Part shown: one piece after another, positions 54,574 through 62,611 of the stretch | Layout of the letters: every line of letters starts with the position of its first letter | Numbering within the stretch: the stretch's first letter is position 1 | DNA from: CBDAQV01 sp965199335 | Lineage (GTDB): Bacteria; Pseudomonadota; Alphaproteobacteria; CALMVH01 | Assembly: GCA_965199335.1 (NCBI GenBank) | Contig: CBDAQZ010000003.1 | Coordinates: 372,001 to 436,000 of the forward strand | Reading direction: 5' to 3' | Length of the DNA stretch: 64,000 nt | Notes under the pieces: generated by a model | Database searches by the model: none | What the model was told of the DNA's origin: nothing | What the model saw: only the letters and a program-made list of their open reading frames with translations | Translations under genes and position numbers: made by a program

Positions 54574-55146
54574 ATGAGAGTTTCATATAAGGCGCAGCGA
54601 TCCTTGATCCTGTCGATGTTGATCGGTACGGCATGCATGGCTTCGGCCAGCGCCGCGACGCAGGGCACACTGGGATCGACATCGACCGGCAGCGCCAATA
54701 TCTCGATCACGAAATCCGTTCAGGCACAGATCAGCGATCTCAGCGACATGACCCTGTCCAGCTGGAACATCGGCCAGGGCGCGGTCCAGCTGTACAGCAA
54801 TGTCTGCATCTATTCCTCGACCGGCAGCTACAAGGTAACGGCGACGGGCAGCGGCCTGGCCAATATCTTCACGGTGGCAAGCGGGCTGAACATCATGCCC
54901 TATTCCGTGGTCTGGAATTCGTCGGGCGCGGGCGCACTTGCCAATAGCGGCGCCACCCTTTTGCCGAACGTGCAATCGGCATCGCTGAGCAACGCCAGTA
55001 CAGCCAGCGCGACATGCAACGGCGGCGGCAGCGCGAACGATACGGCGCGCGTGGTGGTCAATATCGCCAACACCGATATCACCGCCGCAGCATCCAGCAG
55101 CACGCCGTACACCGGCACGCTGACAATGCTGATCACGCCTTACTGA
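54574..55146 (+). CDS. Secreted fimbrial-type subunit 1
   Basis: The 190-residue protein has a signal peptide (1-29, ending ASASA) and a Ser/Thr/Ala-rich beta-sandwich-like mature part. It carries two Cys that could form a disulfide (VCIYSS and ATCNGG) and ends GTLTMLITPY, like pilin C-terminal strands. It shares a plan with the next gene (sDLSDMTLSSWNIGQG; Y.VTATGSG; PY.V.W..SGAGAL). I chose the ATG at 54574 because GGGGGAG precedes it; an earlier ATG at 54538 lacks one. Position before an usher gene supports a pilin role; resemblance is to spore-coat-U or CS1-like subunits, not decided. Confidence 0.7.
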   Translation: MRVSYKAQRSLILSMLIGTACMASASAATQGTLGSTSTGSANISITKSVQAQISDLSDMTLSSWNIGQGAVQLYSNVCIYSSTGSYKVTATGSGLANIFTVASGLNIMPYSVVWNSSGAGALANSGATLLPNVQSASLSNASTASATCNGGGSANDTARVVVNIANTDITAAASSSTPYTGTLTMLITPY

Positions 55147-55186
55147 TCGAACGGTATCGATCTGGACAAACTGGTAGACGCCTCCC

Positions 55187-55672
55187 ATGTTCCGGCTTCT
55201 CGGAATACTGATCCTGACAGCGGTGCCGGCGGTGCCGGCATACGCGGGGATGGCGGTCCAGATCAGCGGTATCAGCGACCTCAGCCTCGGCAGCTGGGGT
55301 ATCGGCGATCCCGCCGTGTCCTCCTACATCGACGTTTGCGCGGCGGCTACCTCCACCGTGCCCGCGGGCGGCTATGCCATTACCGCGACGGGCAGCAGCG
55401 GCTTCACCCTGATCAGCGGTTCGAACCACATCCCGTACACGCTCGCCTGGGAAGATTCCGGAGCGGGCGCATTAGGAACCAATAGCGGCACCCAGTTGAG
55501 CAGCGGCGTTTTTCTGGATGGCCAGGCCGCTGCCTATACCGCGACCCCGACCCTGTGCTTGATCGGCGGTCCCACGGCGCGGTTGCATATAAAAATTACG
55601 CAGGCCGACATGACCGCGGCCCTGGCCGGCACCTATACCGGCACCATTACGCTGATGGTCAGCCCGCCATGA
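55187..55672 (+). CDS. Secreted fimbrial-type subunit 2
   Basis: The 161-residue protein has a signal peptide (1-20, ending PAYAG) and is a shorter paralogue of the preceding gene: SDLSLGSWGIGDP, VCAAATS, YAITATGSSGF, PYTLAWEDSGAGALG, a second Cys in LCLIGG, and C-terminal GTYTGTITLMVSPP. It may be a minor or adaptor subunit. Its TGA overlaps the ATG of the usher gene (ATGA), so subunit and usher are translationally coupled. Confidence 0.7.
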   Translation: MFRLLGILILTAVPAVPAYAGMAVQISGISDLSLGSWGIGDPAVSSYIDVCAAATSTVPAGGYAITATGSSGFTLISGSNHIPYTLAWEDSGAGALGTNSGTQLSSGVFLDGQAAAYTATPTLCLIGGPTARLHIKITQADMTAALAGTYTGTITLMVSPP

Positions 55673-58083
55673 AACGGCTGCCACGTCTCCTGGCGCTTCC
55701 ATGTGCGATCGCAATGCTTTGTTCCGTGTCTCCGGCTTTCGCCGAGGTGAAGGTGCAAAGCGGCGCGCCGGAAGGGTTCGAGGCGCTGGATGCCCCGAGG
55801 CAAACGGTCGTCATGCTGCGCTATGGCGGCGATGCCCTCGGCCCCGTCCCAGCTCATTTCTCGCCCGGCCGGATCAGCTTCGACAATCCCGCAGCAATCC
55901 TGGACAAGCTGCCTTCGGTTACCGACAGGCAGCGTGTAAGCGCCGCGCTGTCGAAGCCGATGGAAACGCATCCCGACCTGCTCTGCACCGCAAAGCGCAC
56001 AGAAAATTGCGGATCGCTGGTTCCCGACGTGGCGGGCGTGATTTTCGACGAAAGCACACTCAGCGCGGAGCTGTTCGTCAATCGCGATTACCTAGCGGTG
56101 GTCGATCAGAACACTCTGCGCTACCTGCCCCTGCCCGAGCGAAATTTCTCCACCGTCTCGAGCTTCAACGGCGCGGTGAACGGTGCCAATGGCCAGGGTA
56201 CCAACTACACGGTCAGCAACGATACGGTCTTTTCGGTCGGCGAGGCTAAGCTGTCGACCCAGACCACGGCGGGCCAGACGGGCCTGCGCTTCGATACCGC
56301 CAATGCCAGCGTCGATCGCAATGGCTGGACCGCCGGCGGTGGCCTGTTCCGCAGCCATGCCATGCAGCTGCTATCGGACCGCGACATGGCCGGCGTCTCC
56401 TATTCGACATCGATGAAAACGCGGCTGGACGACCAGAAGACGCGCGGCAACGATGTCATATTGTATCTGCCCCGCCGCTCCTATGTCTCCATCTACCGCG
56501 AAGGCAGGCTCTATTCCTCGCAGGCCTACGAGGCGGGCAACCAGCGTATCGACACTTCCGAACTGCCCGATGGCGCATACGAGATCACCCTGAAGATACA
56601 GGATTCTGACGGCGAGACGCGCGAGGAGAAACGCTTTTTCGCCAAGACTCAGGATATCCCGCCCCCCGATCAGCCGACTTTCTATTTCGATGGCGGACTA
56701 ATCCGCAAAACGGCGGCAACCGACGAGACGGTTCCGCAGATCACGAGCAAGCCCATCCTGCGCACCGGCATCGTGGAGCGGGTCGCCGAGAATGTCGGCA
56801 TGAGCTTCAGCGTGCTGGGCGTACAGGACCGCGCCCTGGCCGAGACCGGTGCGGTCTGGATCGACCAGGGCACGAAAGTAAGTGCGACAGCCCTGACCTC
56901 GACGCGCGGCGATCTGGGCTTCCAGGGCAGCTACCTGCAGACGATGGGCGATTTCAATACCTCCATCGATGTGCGCAAGACATGGATGGTCAAGAGCCCG
57001 ATCCCGGGCTTCGAGGATCAGTCGGGAAACATCACGCAGGCATCGGCGACGATGAACTACGCAATCGATACAGATCTGAGTCTGGGCATGCGCGCCAGCT
57101 ATTCCAGCGAGAACGCGCAGGTCTCGACCTCGGTCGGCCCCTATAGCGAATGGCGGATCTGGAGCGAGGGCGAAGCGTCATTAGGGTTGACGGTAGCGGC
57201 AGCCCATACCGATCACCAGAACGAGGCCAGCACGCTGCTGCATTTCTCATACAGCTTCGGCGACTACAATGTCAGTGGCGCGGGCGGGGTCAGTTTCGAC
57301 AATCATCGCACCGGGCCCGTCGGCAACCTGCATGTGATGCATACCGACAATACGCCGGGCAACGCGCTGACGCTGGGCGGTGGCGTCAGTACGGGCAACA
57401 GTCAGCAGGTCTTCAGCGGCGATGCCGACTGGCAGAACAATTTCGGACAGCTGCGCGGCAGCGCTCAGGAATCCCTGGGCCATAACAACTCCGGATTCGG
57501 TTACGGCGGCAGTTTCGCCGTCAATGCCACGCAGCTGGACGACGAGATCGACATCGGCGGCGATCAGTCGGGCAAGAGCGCGGTGATCGTCGAGACGTCG
57601 GGCGATGCCGATGCGCCGATGAAGATTTTCGTCAACAATGTCGAGCGCGGCACCATAAAATCGGGCGGCCGGCAGATCCTTTATCTGATGCCGTTCCACA
57701 CCTATGACATCCGCCTGGCCCCGGCGAAGAACGCGCTGCTGGATTACGAGAGCGACAACAAGCGCGTCACGCTTTACCCCGGCAATGTCTCCAAGCTGCA
57801 CTGGAGCATAAACAAGTTTTATGTCGTCAGTGCCCGCATCGTGACGCCGGACGACAAACCGCTGGTCCAGGCGACACTGAAGGAAAGCAAGGCGCAGGTC
57901 TCAACCGACAGGAACGGCCGCATGCAGGCAGAGCTATCGAAGCCTGCAAGCCTTACCTTCGAAAGCGGCAACGGCGCGACATGCCAAGTGGCACTGCCGC
58001 AATCGGTCAAGCCGGTCAACGGCGTCCTGCTCTACAAGGAGGCCCTGCCCTGCCTGCCGATCACTCAAACTGCTTCTCGCTAG
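55669..58083 (+). CDS. Outer-membrane usher of alpha/CS1 (TcfC/CooC) type
   Basis: The 804-residue protein starts with a signal peptide (1-25, ending SPAFA). The ATG at 55669 overlaps the previous stop; a longer frame from 55555 lies inside that gene. A N-terminal TcfC-like domain with a Cys pair (LLCTAKRTENCGSL) is followed by beta-barrel strands with regularly spaced aromatic residues. Next come segments typical of alpha-clade ushers (RRSYVSIYREGRLYSSQAYE, then the DGAYEITLKIQDSDGETREE region) and a C-terminal carboxypeptidase-like domain (PLVQATLKESKAQVSTDRNG). It translocates and assembles fimbrial subunits. It overlaps the convergent chaperone gene by 23 bases. Confidence 0.85.
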   Translation: MKRLPRLLALPCAIAMLCSVSPAFAEVKVQSGAPEGFEALDAPRQTVVMLRYGGDALGPVPAHFSPGRISFDNPAAILDKLPSVTDRQRVSAALSKPMETHPDLLCTAKRTENCGSLVPDVAGVIFDESTLSAELFVNRDYLAVVDQNTLRYLPLPERNFSTVSSFNGAVNGANGQGTNYTVSNDTVFSVGEAKLSTQTTAGQTGLRFDTANASVDRNGWTAGGGLFRSHAMQLLSDRDMAGVSYSTSMKTRLDDQKTRGNDVILYLPRRSYVSIYREGRLYSSQAYEAGNQRIDTSELPDGAYEITLKIQDSDGETREEKRFFAKTQDIPPPDQPTFYFDGGLIRKTAATDETVPQITSKPILRTGIVERVAENVGMSFSVLGVQDRALAETGAVWIDQGTKVSATALTSTRGDLGFQGSYLQTMGDFNTSIDVRKTWMVKSPIPGFEDQSGNITQASATMNYAIDTDLSLGMRASYSSENAQVSTSVGPYSEWRIWSEGEASLGLTVAAAHTDHQNEASTLLHFSYSFGDYNVSGAGGVSFDNHRTGPVGNLHVMHTDNTPGNALTLGGGVSTGNSQQVFSGDADWQNNFGQLRGSAQESLGHNNSGFGYGGSFAVNATQLDDEIDIGGDQSGKSAVIVETSGDADAPMKIFVNNVERGTIKSGGRQILYLMPFHTYDIRLAPAKNALLDYESDNKRVTLYPGNVSKLHWSINKFYVVSARIVTPDDKPLVQATLKESKAQVSTDRNGRMQAELSKPASLTFESGNGATCQVALPQSVKPVNGVLLYKEALPCLPITQTASR

Positions 58084-58753
58084 TCATGCCGCCGTCCCAT
58101 ACCGAATAGGATGCCGGCGCATCGGTGCCCAGCGTCACAGTGTCGGTAGCGCCGGGATATACCCGGGCCACCGGAAGCACCTTGCACTCCTTGGCAGCAT
58201 CGCATTGCTTTCCGTTCTGGAACAGGATGTTGGTATTGCCTGTATTCTGGATGGTCAGCGTCTTGCCGATGCGCTTCGCCACGTAGTGCGGATCGGGCGC
58301 GACGGGACGCACGATCACCAGCGCCTCGTAGCCGACGAGGATCTTCAGGCCGATCTTGGCCTTGCTGTCCAGCCCCTTGATGACCGGCTTGATCGCGACG
58401 CGGTAGATATGTTCTTCGCTGTCCGGTTCCTTCAGCAGCACGAAGCGCAATATCTTTCGGCCGCCGCCGGTCAATACCGTCTTGTCCGGCGTCACCAGCA
58501 AAGCGGATTGCGAGGGATCGTCGATGAGGCGGCGCGTCTCGTCCGGCTGGCCGGGATGGATGACCTCGTTGATCTGGGTTTCTATGTAATCGTTTTCCTT
58601 CGACCGGCTGATCAGCTCGATATCCTGCTGGCGCGGACCGTCCTGCGTGAACTCCACGATCGCGGAGGCGATCATGAAGTCGGCATGGGCCCTGGCGACA
58701 GGATAGGCGGCAAGGGACAATAGAACGACAGGTAGAATCTTTGATTTTCGCAT
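58061..58753 (-). CDS. Periplasmic fimbrial chaperone, alpha/CS1-like
   Basis: The 230-residue protein has a signal peptide (1-24, ending AHA) and two Ig-like domains. Visible features are LLVTPDKTVLTGGGRKILRFVL, the G1-strand/edge region with conserved Arg and Lys, and RVAIKPVIKG (compare YRV.F.P of FimC-like proteins). Two Cys (QCDAAKEC) may form a disulfide. It should bind the two subunits and deliver them to the usher. It is encoded on the opposite strand, tail-to-tail with the usher, rather than in the subunit-usher operon. Confidence 0.8.
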   Translation of the reverse strand: MRKSKILPVVLLSLAAYPVARAHADFMIASAIVEFTQDGPRQQDIELISRSKENDYIETQINEVIHPGQPDETRRLIDDPSQSALLVTPDKTVLTGGGRKILRFVLLKEPDSEEHIYRVAIKPVIKGLDSKAKIGLKILVGYEALVIVRPVAPDPHYVAKRIGKTLTIQNTGNTNILFQNGKQCDAAKECKVLPVARVYPGATDTVTLGTDAPASYSVWDGGMTSEKQFE

Positions 58754-58879
58754 GAACTCATGCTCCGTCCGTCAAGTTGCGCTTCGACTGTACAGCACTA
58801 CTTATAGCACGACAACGGCCGCCGGTTCCCACTTCGCGAAATGTAACGCATGCGCGCAACGTCGAGGTCGACTACGGCA

Positions 58880-59452
58880 CTACCAAATGTAGGGAATCAG
58901 CATGCGTGCATGGCGCTTGTAGTCGTCGTACGTGCTGCCGAACGCATCGCCCATGAAGGCTTCCTCGCGCGCGATCTTCATGCGGAAGCCGATCACCACC
59001 AGCGCGATCGCCGGTATCTGAATCAAGTTATCGAAAAACAGGCCCAGCCCGATAAAGCCCAGCAGCAATCCGGTATAGATCGGATGGCGCGAATAACGGT
59101 AGGGGCCGCTGCGGATCAGGCTGTGATCTTCCTTCAACTGGACCGTGCCGCTCCAGTTGCGGCCGAGGTGGTGGCGGGCATAAAGAGCCCACCCAAGGCC
59201 CAGCCCTACCAGCAGAATGCAGACTACGTTCAAACCCGTGCCGCGCGGCATGACACCCATTTCGTCATCGCGCGGAACCCCGATCATCATCAGCGCGATG
59301 CCGCCGGTGACGACCAGCTGGTAGCGGATGCGGGTATGCCATGGCTCCCTGGCGCGCGGTTTCTTGTTCTGCCAGGCGGCGGCCAGCCAGCACAGCGCCC
59401 ATACCAGCCACATCAGCTGGATCACCTTCGCCGTCAGTGCGGTAGTCGGCAT
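58880..59452 (-). CDS. Isoprenylcysteine carboxyl-methyltransferase-family membrane protein
   Basis: The 190-residue protein has about four to five membrane helices and the SAM-dependent ICMT-type signature GRNWSGTVQLKEDHSLIRSG then PYRYSRHPIYTGLL and EEAFMGDAFGSTYDDY. I placed the start at 59452, because the longer open frame runs through the previous gene; the ATG is 5 bases after the preceding stop. It is the third gene of the minus-strand carotenoid operon. Members of the family methylate carboxyl groups of lipid-like substrates, so it may esterify a carotenoid carboxylic acid made by the neighbouring enzymes (inference). Confidence 0.8.
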   Translation of the reverse strand: MPTTALTAKVIQLMWLVWALCWLAAAWQNKKPRAREPWHTRIRYQLVVTGGIALMMIGVPRDDEMGVMPRGTGLNVVCILLVGLGLGWALYARHHLGRNWSGTVQLKEDHSLIRSGPYRYSRHPIYTGLLLGFIGLGLFFDNLIQIPAIALVVIGFRMKIAREEAFMGDAFGSTYDDYKRHARMLIPYIW

Positions 59453-59457
59453 CGGAT

Positions 59458-60984
59458 TCAGGCGGCTTTCGTGGCCGATTTGCGCAGGTCGCCGTCCAGC
59501 GCATCGGCAGCGATCCAACCGGACATCATCACCATCGGCATGCCGGGACCGGGATGCGCCGCGCCGCCTGCCAGATACAGCCCGTCGACATAGGGGCTGC
59601 GATTGCCCGGCTTGAACGCGCCGAGGAAACGGCCATGGCTGGTCAGGCCGTAGATCGCGCCGTTCAACACGCTGTAGCGGTCGTGGATATCCTGCGGCGT
59701 CAGCACGCGCTCGAACACGATGCGCTCCTCGATATCGGCCATGCCGGCGCTGCGCTTGAGCTTGTCCAGGATCACCCGGCGATAGGCCGGCAGCATCTTC
59801 GACCAATCGTGATGCGGCCTGAGATACGGCGTGTGCACCAGAACGTATAGCGCCTCGCCGCCCTCGGGCGCGACACTGGGATCGGTGCCGGACGGCGCCG
59901 CGATATAGCAGCTGGGATCGGGGGCCGGCTCGCCTTTGCGATAGATCCAGTCGAACTCTTCCTCCGGATCGCGCGAGAAGACGAAATCGTGATGCAGCAG
60001 ATGGTCGTAGCGTTTGTTCAGTCCGAGATAGAGCACGACGCCCGAACAGGCAGGCTCGTAGGACCGCGCGGCATCGAACCGCCTTGCCGCCTTGCCGCCG
60101 ATCAGTTCGCGATAGGTACGCACCGCATCCCTGTTGGACACTACCGCCGACACCGGGATCGTTTCACCGCCGGCGGTACGCACCGCGGCGACGGTGCCGT
60201 CCTGCCGCACGATTTCGGCGATGCTACAGCCGGTGCGGATGTCGACGCCCTGCCGCGTCGCCAGCGCGGCAAGCCCCTCCGCGACCGCGCGCGTGCCGCC
60301 CATGGGATACCAGATGCCGTCGCCGGTCTGAATCCGCGCGATGCTACACAGAACGGCAGGCGAACCATAGGGCGAGGAACCGACATATTGCACGAAATGG
60401 TCGAGCATCTGCGCCACGCGCTTGTCGCTGACCTTGCCCCTGATCGCACCGGCGACGGTGCTGCCCATCTTGAGGTTGAGGAAATCCTTCAGGCCCGCCG
60501 CGCTCTTGCGGAAGTCGAGCGTGTCGATGACGCTGTTCACCGACTTCCAGAAGAACACGCGCTCGGAAATATCGTATAGCGTTTCGGACAGGTCCTGGAA
60601 TTTCCGATATCCGTCTGCATCGCCCGCATCGCTGGAAAATCCGCCGATGCTGGCAGCCATGTCGTCGATGGATTCCACGAGATCCAGGCGGCTGCCGTCT
60701 TCGAAAAAACAACGCCATTGCGGATCGAGCCGCACAAGGTCGAGCCGCTGGTGTACATCCTCGCCGGCTTCCTGGTAGAGCCGCGCAAGGACGCGGGGCA
60801 GCGTCAGGATCGTCGGGCCCATATCGAAGCGGAACCCGTCTTCCTGCAGCACGGCCGCCTTGCCGCCGACCCAGTCGTTGGCTTCGAACAGTATCACCTT
60901 GTGACCGCGGCTTGCCAGCGTCGAGGCCGCGGCAAGACCGCCAAGGCCCGCACCGATCACGGCGACCGGTTTTTCCTGCGGCAT
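59458..60984 (-). CDS. CrtI/CrtN/CrtP-family carotenoid desaturase or oxygenase
   Basis: The 508-residue flavoprotein has an N-terminal dinucleotide-binding motif (VAVIGAGLGGLAAA), the GGKAAVLQEDGFRFDMGPTI segment and a C-terminal FAD-binding motif (GLYLAGGAAHPGPGMP), as in phytoene/diapophytoene desaturases. An ATG at 60999 would add five residues and overlap the upstream gene; the ATG at 60984 follows AAAGAG and lies one base beyond the upstream stop. Being next to a paralogue and an aldehyde dehydrogenase, it could be the terminal-methyl oxygenase (CrtP) of a C30 pathway. The split of roles between the two paralogues cannot be settled from sequence alone. Confidence 0.85.
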   Translation of the reverse strand: MPQEKPVAVIGAGLGGLAAASTLASRGHKVILFEANDWVGGKAAVLQEDGFRFDMGPTILTLPRVLARLYQEAGEDVHQRLDLVRLDPQWRCFFEDGSRLDLVESIDDMAASIGGFSSDAGDADGYRKFQDLSETLYDISERVFFWKSVNSVIDTLDFRKSAAGLKDFLNLKMGSTVAGAIRGKVSDKRVAQMLDHFVQYVGSSPYGSPAVLCSIARIQTGDGIWYPMGGTRAVAEGLAALATRQGVDIRTGCSIAEIVRQDGTVAAVRTAGGETIPVSAVVSNRDAVRTYRELIGGKAARRFDAARSYEPACSGVVLYLGLNKRYDHLLHHDFVFSRDPEEEFDWIYRKGEPAPDPSCYIAAPSGTDPSVAPEGGEALYVLVHTPYLRPHHDWSKMLPAYRRVILDKLKRSAGMADIEERIVFERVLTPQDIHDRYSVLNGAIYGLTSHGRFLGAFKPGNRSPYVDGLYLAGGAAHPGPGMPMVMMSGWIAADALDGDLRKSATKAA

Positions 60985-60985
60985 G

Positions 60986-62542
60986 TCAGGCTCTTTCATA
61001 GTGATAGGTGGGGTCGGCGTGGGCCGCGTTCGCGGGCATCGGCCAGCGTATCGGGCTGCGCAGCGACAGGTCGTCCTCGATCAGGCGCGCGGTTATCTTG
61101 GCCGACTCGAATATCACCGGCAGTCCGCTGCCCGGATGCGTGCCGCCACCGACCAGATAGACGCCGTCAAGTTCGTCGAAACGGTTCTTGGGGCGCAGCA
61201 GCAGCATCTGGCCCAGCGAGTGCGTCAGGTTGAACGTGGCGCCATTATAGATCTGGTGATCGTGCTGCCAGTTGAGCGGGGTCGTCGTCTGTTCGAACCG
61301 GATACGCTTTTCGATGTCGGCGATGCCGATCTGCTTCAGCCGTTCCAGCACCCGGCCGCGATACGAAGCGCTTGCGGAGTCCGTCCAGTCGATGCGGCCG
61401 GTATGGTGGGGCACGGGCACCAGAACGTAGAGCGTCGAGTGACCGTCGGGCGCCAGACCGGGGTCGGTGACGCAGGCATTCTGCACGTAGAAGGACGGTG
61501 CCTCGGTCAGCACGTTGCCTGCCTCGATCTCTGCGATGTTGCGGACGTAATCCTCGGCCAGGAAGATGGTGTGATGTTCCAGGTCGTCGATCCGTCCTTC
61601 GATGCCGAGATACATCATGTAGGTCGAACAGGAATAGCGCTTCTTCGCCAGCTTGGCGTCGGTCCAGCGGCGGCGCAGGTGATCGGGGACAAGACGCTGC
61701 ATTGCGCGCGAGAAATCGGCGTTTATCACCACGGCGTCGGCGGGATAGACTTGGCGATCGGTTTCCACGGCGACGATCTTGCGGCCCTCGAAATGCAGCC
61801 GCGTCACATCCTCGCCGGTTCGTACGCTCACCCCGTTTTCGGCGGCGAGCGTGGCCATGTTCTCCATCACCCCGCCGCAGCCCCCGATCGGGTGATAGAC
61901 GCCATGCTCGTATTCCAGGAACGACAGGATGGTGAACAGGCTGGGGCAGCGGAACGGCGACATGCCGAGATATTTGGTCTGGAACGAGAAGATCAGGCGC
62001 GTGCGCGGATCGGCGAAGAAACGGGCAAGGTCGCGCTCGACCGAGCGGTGAGGGTTGAGGTAGCGCAACGCGGCGATGATCTCAGGCTTGAGCAGATCCC
62101 TCAGCGAATTGAACGGCTGCTCCAGGACCGGCCTGAACGCCTCCAGCTTGGCCCGGTTCTCGGCCAGGAATTTCGGCAAATTGGCGGCATCCTCCGGCGC
62201 GAAGCCGGCGATCTGCGCCGCCATGCGCTTTATGTCGGAGGTTGCCTTGACGCGCTCGCCGTTCTCGAACCGGACTTCGTATTGCGGATCGAGGCGCTTC
62301 AGGTCGACATGGCGCGTGAAGCTGTGGCCGCAGGCGGCGTATATCTCGCACAGTACGCGCGGATACAGGAAGAAGGTCGGGCCGGTATCGAACCTGAAAC
62401 CGCCGCGATCCAGCGGCGCGGTGCGGCCGCCCACGACTTTCTGCCGTTCGATCACCGTGACCTCGGCATCGGTCGTGCCCAGCATCATGGCACTGGCAAG
62501 GCCGCCCGGACCCGCGCCGATGACGACTATTTTCTTTCGCAT
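60986..62542 (-). CDS. Carotenoid desaturase, CrtN/CrtI family
   Basis: The 518-residue flavoprotein has IVVIGAGPGGLASA, GGRTAPLDRGGFRFDTGPTFFLYP and the C-terminal VYLVGGGTHPGSGLPVIFESAK, marking it as a carotenoid desaturase. A start at 62569 would add nine residues, but the ATG at 62542 has a GGGAC ribosome site and matches the conserved N-terminus. It is the first gene of a three-gene operon. The FLYPRVL signature is closer to diapophytoene-type (C30) desaturases than to phytoene desaturases, in my recollection; a phylogeny would confirm. Confidence 0.85.
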   Translation of the reverse strand: MRKKIVVIGAGPGGLASAMMLGTTDAEVTVIERQKVVGGRTAPLDRGGFRFDTGPTFFLYPRVLCEIYAACGHSFTRHVDLKRLDPQYEVRFENGERVKATSDIKRMAAQIAGFAPEDAANLPKFLAENRAKLEAFRPVLEQPFNSLRDLLKPEIIAALRYLNPHRSVERDLARFFADPRTRLIFSFQTKYLGMSPFRCPSLFTILSFLEYEHGVYHPIGGCGGVMENMATLAAENGVSVRTGEDVTRLHFEGRKIVAVETDRQVYPADAVVINADFSRAMQRLVPDHLRRRWTDAKLAKKRYSCSTYMMYLGIEGRIDDLEHHTIFLAEDYVRNIAEIEAGNVLTEAPSFYVQNACVTDPGLAPDGHSTLYVLVPVPHHTGRIDWTDSASASYRGRVLERLKQIGIADIEKRIRFEQTTTPLNWQHDHQIYNGATFNLTHSLGQMLLLRPKNRFDELDGVYLVGGGTHPGSGLPVIFESAKITARLIEDDLSLRSPIRWPMPANAAHADPTYHYERA

Positions 62543-62611
62543 TGCTGTCCCGGTGGTATGGTCGGCCATACGGCCGGAATGGAAACCGCGTTCAGGGGGC
62601 TATGTCGATAA
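62543..62611. promoter_or_regulatory. Divergent promoter region of the carotenoid locus
   Basis: Only about 70 bases separate the divergent starts of the desaturase operon and the aldehyde dehydrogenase. A CAGGGGGC sequence about 12 bases upstream of the dehydrogenase start may serve as its ribosome site. The two transcription units probably share control elements in this short region. Confidence 0.4.
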
